Source: Plumapathes pennacea (lineage: Eukaryota > Cnidaria > Anthozoa > Antipatharia > Myriopathidae). From it: 64,000 nt of DNA. The position numbers were made by a program, and so were the translations under genes. Shown piece by piece: positions 50,354 through 62,300 of this stretch. Numbering within the stretch: the first letter of the stretch is position 1; each line of letters opens with the position of its first letter. The DNA lies in contig OZ038469.1 in NCBI GenBank assembly GCA_964036295.1, positions 17,479,591 to 17,543,590 of the forward strand. The letters are read 5' to 3'. A model generated the notes under the pieces. That model did not search any database. It was not told the DNA's origin and worked only from the letters and a program-made list of their open reading frames with translations.

Positions 50354-53300
50354 GTAAGTTCACTATAAGAAGGCACAAAATTAGGTTAATAACGTGCTGT
50401 CTAAGTCACTTTCGACAACACAGTGACGCTTGTTGTTCAGAACACGTATACGCGACTAACGCGGCGTATAACTCCCTTTAATACAGATTGTTGCAGACAA
50501 CCTCTGGGAATAGAAAAAGGCAGCATTGAGGATCGCCAGATGACTGCATCTTCAGTCTACCAAAATGGCTACGCGAATTTTGGCGCTCAGCGAGCGAGGT
50601 TGCGTCGAAGTGACTGGCCGCCAGGGTTTAGAGCCAATTTCCCTTCACCCAAAGAATATACGGAATGGCTGCGAATAGACCTCAATAGCACTATGATTAT
50701 TACAGCTATAGCTACACAGGGATATGGAGAAGAGAAGCTAGAAGAATGGGTCACGCGGTACGCGGTTGTGTACGCCCAGAACCACAATTTTCATTACATA
50801 CTGGACGACGCAGGGAAACCTAAGGTAAATACTCATTGCTTGATATCGATAGATTTATTGATTGTGGGAAATGTTAAACACGTTGCTATTTGCAATTTAC
50901 CGAGTGGTTTATTAGCCTCTCTTGTCGCATCGCGAGCGTGCGATTACGTCTTTTGCTGATAAGTAACTATCTCGCTCACGCTGTTGGAGAGTATGTTGCA
51001 ACAACAAATTGTGTAAAGCTTCTAGAAGCTTCAAGCGGATTTAGGTGTAAAACATCCCTTAGTGACAGTTGTTTGAAATTGATTGGTGTCAAATAAAAGG
51101 TCTCCCTAAATTAAACAATACAAAACGTCCTTGATTAAAATTGAAATTTAGATTTTTTTGTGATAGAATGTTTCCTTGACTCTACAGGGCCCTATTCATA
51201 ATTCATCGTTTCTTTTCAGAATAAATTAGCAAGTATATCTGGCTTTGTGATAAGCGTAGCCTCTTATCTGACCACCAACAAAGCTAATAATCAGTCGTTT
51301 CCTTCGCTAATAGAAATCTCTTAAAAGATGATAAAAACATCAGGTTCCCATGTTCAACGCAGTGTGCGTTTTATTTTTCATGCGTGACACCAGTTTACCA
51401 TGCACAGTGTGAATCATAGAAATTGAACCGCCCAAATTCACCAACCACCGTTTTCTAGACTTGATACGCTACGAGATTGGCACGATGTCAATGCTTGTGT
51501 TTCTTGTGAACCTCGTCTGTTGGCGATGAAAATGTCGATGTCCGATCACCGATATCCAACACCTCACAACCTCGTTTTTTAGCGTTATAATTATATCGCT
51601 TGTTTTCTCGTGTCTGGTTGCTCAATTTTCCAAAATTTAAGTAAGCACGAGAATCTTTCACTTATCATTATTTTAAATGTTTAAGTGTTCCAGAAGCATC
51701 TAAATATTTGTTATAGTTTATATCATTTTTAAAATCATAGATTGTTCGTGGTAGCGCAAAAATACCAAACATCCGCTTGTTTAGAAACATTTCGCCCGCT
51801 TCATTGCTCACAATCTTATTTAGTTCTTAAACGAATCGTACAAAAACTGATCCTTCGTACGAAATGCTTCGGTTTTAGCGCGTGGGACATTTTTCAATCG
51901 GTTCAGAAAATCGCGTGAAAGCGGCTTCCAAACTTCCGGCCAATTTCCCGCGAACACCTGTAATTAATGAAGAAGACGACAACTGCATTCGTGACATGAT
52001 CGCATTTATTTTGAATTCGTGCACACATTGATTGGTTCTCCATCAATTTGTCCTTATTGTCTTAGCGTATTTAAATTGAACTGCTAATCGGCTAAAGTTT
52101 AGTTTCTCGAAGTTGTTGTGTGTTGGCCTTATTATGATTTCTCTGCCAATTGTGGGCAGCACCTGCAGCCAAGTGTTGCAGATTTACGCAGTTTATAGTG
52201 GGAGATTACTCAAACAATGCCGTTGATAAAAAACAACCTGTCGGGTGGTACCAGTTTGTGACGCAGTTAACACAATAACATCCAGCTCTCTTGCTGGATG
52301 TACAAACTGTCTGAAGAAGACGAAGATTGGAATTACAACATTTTACCATTATATTCTAAATGTGAAAGCCGTTTGATTTTTCATATTTTCTTCCTTTTAT
52401 ATATATATTTTAATTCAGTTTTCTGAAAACAATAGGCCTTTTTCAACAAGTCATGTCGGACCCAACTGACTATGTAAATGAGAATTGGTTTTTGAGCACC
52501 ATCTTTCGATACCGGGTATTCCTATCCAAGTACTCAACCCGCCCGCCCGCCCGCCCGGGATTAACTTTTTTCCCACGAATTTGTAAACTGTAACTTGAAT
52601 GAACAATAGACAATAGCAATAAAAAAAATACTAAGCCACACCATCTTGATTTTTTTTTAACAAATTGAAACAGACTTTCCTGAATGTTACGCGAGTTCCA
52701 CTGGTCTCAATTATCATCTAACCAACATACTGAAATAATTTATACTTGAGTATCGAGCCTATGCTTTAAGTTTCCTGGCTACTCTTTAGATTTTACGAGC
52801 GTCGTACGCCGAATTGATTTGAATGATTCGGTCATCGGGGGATCGCGACGTACTTCTTAAACTGTGCAAAGCAATTATATCTCAGTGGTGTCACGCATAT
52901 TTTTCAATCGTACAACTCTAGTTTGTGTTGCTCTTCAGGAGTTCATAGGAAATTGGGACAGTAATTCAGTTCAACGTAATGAGCTGCCGCGTCCAATATC
53001 AACATCCGTTGTAATACTAAAGCCAAGACAATGGCACAACAACATCGGTCTCCGTATGGAGCTCTACGGTTGCCAGCCAGGCAAGTCACTCCCCTCCCCT
53101 CCCCTCCCCTGGTGAAAATGGACGTACTCAACTGCTATCATGATGACGGATTTGTGGTACGAAGTGGGAGAAATACGAGTCAGTCTCATAAAACTATTTT
53201 CTGAGCCATTCATGTTGGTGTGGGAAAAGAAGATAATTCGTCGCACTAACTCCAGTACTTTGCAAATTAACGCTCAGTGCTCTCAGTTCCCACATGGGCC

Positions 53301-56300
53301 ATAGATTCAAGCTGTTGTAGTGAATTATTGGAGACTCTACATAGAGACATAGAGACATAGAGACATACTTCACATCTCTCTATCTCTATCTCTCGTCTTG
53401 TCATTATTTTGTGACTACCCAGCTTACCATAGACGACCCTGCATACTGACGCGTTCATTCTTTCTCTTGTCAGGACATTATTTTGTTGTGTGGCTTATTC
53501 TGAATGATCAGATGTTCAACATTCGACACCTGAATCCACGAAGCATTGAATACCAAACTGCGGCCATGGAAGCGGAAGCAGGGGTAAGGAGTGACGTCAG
53601 ACTGAAAACCTGATTGCAAAACGTGTAAAACTTGTAAAACCGGTACTAATATTGAACCTGCTTCACACTGACAAGGACAAGGACCGAATATAAGAACAAA
53701 ATTATTAATATCATTAATATTAACGTATGTTTTGTCTTTTAATTCTCTGTCATTATGTCGTCAGTGTGAGGACAGTTCAAGTATCGAAATATATCGGGAC
53801 TGAGATAAACCTCTGAACGGGCCACGCCGTGCAATTCTTGGAGAGATTCTCAAAGGAATAACTTATTCTCATGCCTTACAGGTGCAAACACTTCTTAAGG
53901 GAGTCTCGGGATTCTTCTCTGCTAAAGTTCGAGCCTTAAAGTAAGTACAAGAATTATCCTTTTCAACCATAGAAGCTGTCGTATGGCTCTCGATGTTGAG
54001 ATATATCAACTATACCGGGTCCTTAGGAAAAATTGCTTAAAAATGAAAACTGCGAAAACGGAAAAACTATACGTAGCTAAATCACGTCGCCCAGTATGGT
54101 ATGAGCTTTTATAGTGCAGCTTTTGGTGCTATTGCTTTTTACATATCATGAAGTGTGGTGTTGTGAATGTAAACTCATAATTTGTTTTCGTTTCAGTCCC
54201 CAGATTTCTCGTTTAATGCAGTCTGACGTGACAACTGAAATTGACATTTACTGCACGCAGTCCGGCATGCAAAGCGTGATCACTGAACTAAACAGGCGTC
54301 TCAAAGATGAAGAGAAAAACAAAATATTTGATCCAACATACATGAAACTTCAATATCCATGTGAGTAGAGAGTAGTGATGTAATTTAATTTTTTGAAAGG
54401 GCTGAGAGCGATTGGGTAATTAAAGGCAATATCACAACTTACATCATTTACTATGTACCATACAAAGAGGTTATTACACGGGAAGGAGTGCAATACGGCG
54501 GAGTATTTTTACGAGTCGGTTTTATTTTTTCGAGCCTGCTTCAGGCGAGAAAAAAGAAAACTGACGAGTAAAAATACAGCCGTATTGCACGACTTTTCGT
54601 GTAATAAATTGTTTATTATACGACGAACGAAGCAGGGCAAACGTTCTCGCCGCGCGCAAAATGGAACAAAAAATGACGCGTTCGTAAACTTTGTTTGCGA
54701 AAAATGATCACGTAAGCTAATAAACCAGTTGATCTGGTTCCTGACGAGTGCAATACGCTCCCATCTTTGCACTCGTTTTGGCCCGTATTTGCACTCAAAA
54801 ATGTGAAGTCGTGTAATAAATAGAGATTACTTCATGGAAAGTGCGCGCGTACGGTTTTTATTCACGAGTTGTGAAGTATCATAAAACGAACGAGCGAGGC
54901 TTTGCGAGCGAGTGAGTTTTATGATACGAAACAACGAGTGAATAAAAACTGTACAAAGCACTTTCCATGATGTTTTCTGTTTATTATATACATACTGAGA
55001 CATTTATGATGGGACCGGGAAACCCTTTAAAAGTAGTGAAAAATCGTCGTTCGCAGCTTGTGATTGGACGAACGATTTTTTTCACGTGTGAAAAGCGTCG
55101 TTCGCGGCCTCTCATTGGCTAGAACTCATTTGCGTACGAAATTTTACGATATGGCTTTTTCGTGAGTATGTCTCAGTATGTATATAATAAAGTAAAATAC
55201 TACACCAAACCATCAACATATCCACTTTAACACATGAGTCATATTTTGAAGATATTTTACCCTTGTCATGGCATATTGGATCGGATCGTACCATATTGTA
55301 TGATACTGACCAAAGTCTTTTCATGTTTTTTCATTGTTTATTTTTCAGTGGATTGCAATTGTCATCCACCAATGGTACACGTGCATCTAAACAAATCCAT
55401 CGAACGAGCAAAGTTGGTGTTCGCGACACAAAAACACTTTAGCTTTAGCGCGGACGTAAGGCCCGACTGCAACGAAACGCAACAGATTTTGCCTTACTGG
55501 GATTTTGCCAAAGTGAACAGTGAAACTGGTCATTTCTCGATGCTATTCACCTACACCAAGGAAGAGTCCCGCGTCCAACTAGAGACGAAAACATTTGGAG
55601 AAGGCTATCTGTATATTCGCCGCGTTTCCAGTATGTTGGGTGTGGATGGCACAATATCTTACGACTACGGGTTTATCCACATTGTTCATCCGCTGCTGGT
55701 GGTCGCGATACATGGACCAACTTCATTGTCCTCAAACGCTGAATATATAATCTTAAACGCCAGTTACTCCTACGATCCAGCGGCAGAACAGCTCGGCACA
55801 GATGGTTTGGTATTTTCCTGGCAATGCTGGCAAGAAGGATCCAGAGATTTGTCTGCTGATTCATCACAGCTAAGCAGTCAAAGAATTGGAGTTTGCTCCG
55901 GGAATGAAAGTGTGCTTGCCGTACCTGTCAGTAAACTAAATAAGGGCATTTCGTACGTATTTATGGTGACGGTAAAAAAAGAGCAACGTGTCGCAAATGC
56001 GACGCATTTATTACACGTCCCAGACTTCTCTCTGCATTTCCGGTGAGTGCTAACCACAGCCGCTCGATCACGTGACCTGTGGTAAAAACGTGGTCAAACG
56101 GATCGTGGGCTTTGAAACCAACTTTGCTTGTTCTTTTTGTTTTTTTGTTTTTTGTTTTTGTTTTTTGTTTTTTGCTGTTTTGCGACGTTAGAGCAGTTTT
56201 TGGATAACTATCGAAACCAAAACCAAAGTAATCACAGCGCCAATCACTTCTTGGATTTATAAAGCTAGTGCAAACTGTGATTGTTAAAATTTCATCACAA

Positions 56301-59300
56301 GTACAGCTGAAAATTTAACAACCTTTTCATAATTTATAACAAGCAAGGTCCACGTCAAACGTCGAAGTTCACACAAGTCGAACGCAATGTAAATTAGCTG
56401 AAAAAATGGCTTTTGCTCCTTTGAATTGAGTTCGACTCACGTAAAATGCGACAATTGACCCGGGCTTAATGATGCATCCTGTACAGGTGTTTGGAAAATT
56501 GCGCCAAGAAAATTAGTCTTCGTGTACGCTTTGTCCTGGCGGTCGGCTGCGAAAGAGTATGCGATGAGGAACATCTTCGATACAATTGGTCACTATATGT
56601 ACCTCGTGAAACCAGTGGAGGAAAAACTTGGGAATATCTGGAACAAATGGGAAGAAATGTTACGACAGGGACAAACAGCACTCGCTTGGTCATCCCTCAA
56701 CCACGTAATTTACTTGATTGGCTGAAAGGAACTGACATGCTCAAAGCAAGAGTCGAGGTTTTATACAAAGGTGTAGTGGTGTTCAAAAACGAGAGCGAGT
56801 TCACCGTCAACACTCCACCAAAGCGCAAAGATACGGAAGAAGAAGCGTTCAACGGGTGCTCGATATCACCCGAAGAAGGAGAAGCACTCACCAGGAATTT
56901 CTTTCTCACTTGTACTGGTTGGATAGATGAAGACACGCCATTAAGGTACGAGTTTCGCTACGAGTTTATCAGCAGCATTATTATCATCCGTTCTGGTAAC
57001 TATTCCAACACTAGCGCCGTTCTTCCACTTGGGAATCCTGAGGATGACTTCAAACTTGACCTGGAGGTAAAAATCACAGACGCCTTTGGAGATCCCACAA
57101 TACACCGGATACAAGCAAAGGTAAATAGGGGTAGACCCATACATAAGCCATTCATTATGAGCCGGCCCAAAAGGGTGTCGTTTTCAAGCAATTTAGTCTG
57201 AATTTGGGCAGCCATATAGGTCGTCGTTTTGGTCTGGAATAGGGTTTCGGTATTTGGTCTTAGATAGATTGGAGTGCAGTTTTTGAGATTTATGTCTGAA
57301 ATTAAAGTACTGTACAATTAATCATCAAGGGTTTCTATTTGATTTATTAACTGCAGGTGAAGGCACCAGCTGCTTCAGACATGCTTGTGGGTATCATCCA
57401 AGAAGCTGAGAAAGATATCGAGAGATATTTAGAGGATAATGACTTGGACAAGGCAGCGGATATGAGTTGCGCTGTGCTCTCTCTGCTAAATGTGAATGAC
57501 AAGCTCGATAAACAAACCAATGTGAGCAATAAATCATTTTGTGTGTGTGTGTTTTTTTTTTTTTTTTTTTTTTGCCATGGTGAGTGAGTTCCCTGTACAA
57601 CGTAAGCACAATCCCCTTACGTTTACCTGTTGGGTCACGGGGGACTGAGCCTAGTGCCATTGCCTCGGTTTCAAAACAATCAGGCCTACTACGAAATGAG
57701 TTTGATTTGCATAAAAATGAGCATGCGTTCGGCGTTCATCAGAAAGGTTTCGGACTAGGCCTCGCTTTGAAACAGAGACAACAGACATATCGTAAATGGC
57801 CTATATACAGGCAAGGATCCAGGTTGTCACTACCACAAAAGCTCCTAAATTCTTCAAAGTTCTGTAACTATCTTCATTTAATCAAAATGTTGTTTCAGGT
57901 TAAGGGTAAAATACTTCACAATCTGGCCGATGCTAACGTACGCAGTATATCACAGACTTCAAAAGTAGCCGCCATTGTTGCTATAGCGACGAACAAAACT
58001 GATGATCTTCATAACACTATGCAGGTAGGGAAACGCAACTTACTAGTATATCTCTTTGTGTGCCTTACCCATCTTTCTATTTATCAACCACAGTCGATCT
58101 ATCCATCTCTCTTCTATATTCTCTGTGTATGTCTATCAACATCTGCCTGTTTTCCTGTCTGTACCGCTCAAGTAATTTGTCCATTTGTTTTGTAAAATGA
58201 ATACATTTGACAGTTATGCTAAGTTCTTGTATTTTCGTTTTTATTTATGTTTAAGGATGATGCTTTAACTTTAATAGAGAAGTCCATGAGCTTCATAGAA
58301 ACAGAAAGAGAAAGTGGAAGTCTTACTGGGACGCATGAAATTGACAAAACTCTCTTGGATGGATTGGGGAATGTCCTTTCCAAGTCATCACAAGATGCTC
58401 GAATTACCTCTCAGAAAAGTTCAGATCAACAAGGGACGAAACGCATGGTATTACGCAAATGAGTTGTCATTGTAGAATTAGTGTAGTAAGTCTCGTATTG
58501 CATTAGTGACAGTAGTAGCCATTAGTAGTTTGATTACATTTCTCTTATTTGCAGAGTCGGAAGCTTACCGAGCAAGGTCTTCTTCTAACGGCTAGAGTTG
58601 GAGACGACTTGCTGGAAGAGGCAGCCTCGTGTGAAAATCCTGAAGTAATTATCACCAAGTTTATTAATATCACGGTGTGTAGAGACGATCCTCGGCCTGA
58701 CAAGAGGCAGCGTTTGAGACAAGGACAGCACGAAGTCATCTTTCCTCCCATGAAGGAACTTTTCAAGGATCAGAACATCAGTTCACTCGAATTCGTTGAC
58801 GTAAAAGTAAGTGGTGACTTAATCAAGCTATTGTACACCTATGTATAAGTGAGAATCTCTCGTTACTAAGTATGTTTTTATTCCAATGTGCCGTAAACAA
58901 GATCCCTGTTGAGTCTGTTTCAGCGAAGACGTAGTGCGAATCCATTCAGATAAATGTTAATTTGTACTTGCATGTTTATTTTGAAGCAAATCAAACGGTT
59001 TCAGAGGCAGCAGGCCAGGCATCTCGGAAGCTATACCTACAATGTGGCCTGGTCATGATATTATTGAAAACAAAAGGCCACTCTAAAAAAAATTCGTTCT
59101 CAAATGAATACTTTTGAAGTATCCGGGCAATTGAACTCATGAACATTTTTTTTTTTACTTCAGGTGTCTTCGTTCAAGAAGAATCCTTACACGTGGGACA
59201 TCAGTTATAAGAAGGTGAAATCATCTGTGTTGGAGGTAATAATTAAAGATCACAACGGAAGTGTAATGGACATTTCAAACCTGACCATTCCTATTGTGCT

Positions 59301-62300
59301 GATTATCAATAATCCACACAGAGAGAAAGAGAAAAAGGAAACAGAGCCGCCCGCGGAACATTATTTCGTTAAGCCTCATTTTGAGGCAGCTTGGATGAGA
59401 TACCACGTGGTCTACGTAACTTCTGAAGAACTCGTGACTACTGTTAACGTCAGAACTCCAGGTGATATCCTTCTGGACATCTATGTACGGTACGGCGAGC
59501 GCCCAAGTTTCGAGGAATACGCGTACAAGACCACATTACCTGACGCCTCCTCATGTAAATGGAGTAGCACGGGTGTTTTCTGTAAGTCGAATCCTTACAG
59601 CTTTGACATCAACAGCACACTAACAGGACATACTGGCCGGCATTTTATTGGTATCGTTTATTCCAGACGCAATTTGCCACAAAACATAACTAGGCGATCC
59701 TTGTGCCGTCGAAGTGCTAACGGTCGTCAAAAGAGAGCAGCTTGTGTCGGCGTCAAAGATCCCCCAACCCCACTCCCCCTGGGCAGGATAATCTCTCCAG
59801 ACTTCAACGCCAGCAGTGATGTGAACTATACGCTTGGGGTATCCATGGGTGTGTGTGTGTACTGGGACGAGTTAAATTACAAGTGGACAAACAAGGGTTG
59901 CAGGGTAAGACTTGGTGTACTCGTTTCACTCTTGGAAAAAAAAAACTTCGTCTCCTCAGATTTAGCTGCTGCAAGTAATTATGGAGAACATGATCTATTG
60001 TACAGGACAGGCATGTTGACAGACTATCAATTCTCCCAACACTACTGAGACTCTCGTGACAACGGTATCCGGTTGTCCAAACAACAATTACAATTATGTC
60101 AATAATTTATGATTATTTTATTATTTTAATTTAGCTTGCAGCCGAGAAAAAGAGAGTGGATGGAAAAGTGCATTGCGCCTGTAACCATCTATCCGCCTTT
60201 GGAGGCGATTTCTTCGTCGCCCCAAATCCTATCGACTTCGACCAGGTTTCCACCGCATTTAGCCAACTGGGGCAGACAGGCAACTATGTGGTGTTGACAA
60301 CCGTGTGTGCTGTTCTTGGGTTGTACATTATTGGACTGATTATTGCCAGGAGATCGGACAAGAAAGACAGATATAAGGTAAATATGACGCGATTCTCCTT
60401 CCCTGCCAAACACGACTTTGACTCAACCTAGAAAACAGGAATTGTTAAGTGAATTATCCAGTCAAACCTGTATTAAGCGGGCACCCTTGGGAATTGTGAA
60501 GTGTCCGCTTAATACAGGGACTGTCCGAGTTTACAGTATCTTAATACTGGGCAGTAGATTTTCGGGACTTTGACAACTTGCTTATTACAGGTTTGACTGA
60601 GTGTATAGCAGTGACAAATGTTGTTGTAAATGCTTTCTTTCTAGGTAGTGCCCAATTTGAATTTGTCAGACGGCACAGACAATCCAGAGTATGCTTACAA
60701 ACTCTCCATTCAGACTGGAGCATGGAAAAGCTGCGGCACAACAGCAAACATTGGAATTATTCTCTATGGTGAAAACGGGCGCACAGACCCGATTTGTCTT
60801 ACGCCCATGGAGATGGAGAATCAATTCTTCGCTCGAGGCAGCATAAACATCTTCACTTTGTACTTGGCGAGGTCATTGGGTGCTTTGTTCAAAATCAAAA
60901 TTTGGCACGACGACTCTGGCGAGAACCCCAGCTGGTATTTGCACGATGTAGTTATAACCGACCCACAGACCAGTGAGAAATGGCACTTTCTTGGAAATAG
61001 ATGGATTGCCGTGGAAAAAGGCAAAGGAGACCTCGAGGTTGATATCACAGTCGCTACAAAGAAACAATTGTCGAGTTTCAAGAGCATTTTCTACTCCAGA
61101 GGAGCGAAGAATTTAGGAGAAGCTCATTTATATCTCTCCTTGTTCACAAAGCCTCCACAGAGTACGTTTTCTCGATGTCAAAGGCTCACGTGTTGTTTGT
61201 CCATTTTGTTCAGCGCGATGCTTGTAAACGCAATGTTTTACAGATCTGAAGGTAGCTATGGAGACACGTTTGAGATTGGCCCCATCAGTTTAAGCTGGAC
61301 TCAGGTAAAGGTTGGAATCCAAAGTGGTTTGATCGCAGTACCGGTAAATGTCCTTATCGTCGCCATTTTCAGAAATATTAAACAGCAGACAGCGAAGAAA
61401 AATACTGGAAGTCTCATCCAAAAATGGCAAGAAGAGTCGGGTCAACAGACGCAAGAAGACACGGAAGAAAACAATCCCGGGTGCTTTCCTCCTGTGTTTT
61501 TATACTTCGCTTGGATTCTGAGCATCTTAGTCGCCTTAGCGTCGGCTGCGTTCATAGTTTTTTATAGCCTTATGTGGGGTAAAGAGACTTCAAACCGCTG
61601 GTTGACGTCTGTGATGATCTCGTTCTTCCAAGACATCATAGTAATCCAACCCACTAAAGTCGTTGGCCTAGTAATACTGTTGTCTCTCATTTTCCGCAAA
61701 CCAGTCGACCATGATCCTGTTCAAGGTGCGCGAAAGAAAAAGCAAAAGGTTTCTAGTTCAGTAACTGTCGCCCCTCCTTCTGAGGAAGAACTGGAGAAAA
61801 TTCGCTGCTACAGAGTGAACCGGTCAAAAATGATCCGGTTTTTCCTGGACCTCGGATTTTTTGTATTTTTCGTTCTCCTCCTGATGATCGTGTGTTACGG
61901 TAACAGGGATTCGACAAGATACAGACTGACCAAGTCCATATTGGACGTCTTCCACGGTTTTGATAAGGTTTGTAAAGTAAAAACTACTCGTTTTTATATG
62001 GAAGAGCTTGTGATTGGTTGTTTTGTATCGCTTTTTTACTGCGCTTTAGTTGATTGGTTTAGTGACAAGTTTGACAGCATTCTCGACCAATCAGGAGCAA
62101 AAGAAACCTACTAATTTGCGAGGAATTTAAGGTTTGGCCGACCTCCCTGTAAACTGCACATGTAAATGTTCATGTAATTTGTCCGGTTGCCAAAACTAAT
62201 AAGCCACTTTCACAGTCATGCGCAGTTCGCGAAGCGCATATTTTCTGGCGGACAACTGACAATATAACGTGGCGGGAAGAGTGTATAACTTATTCTGTGG

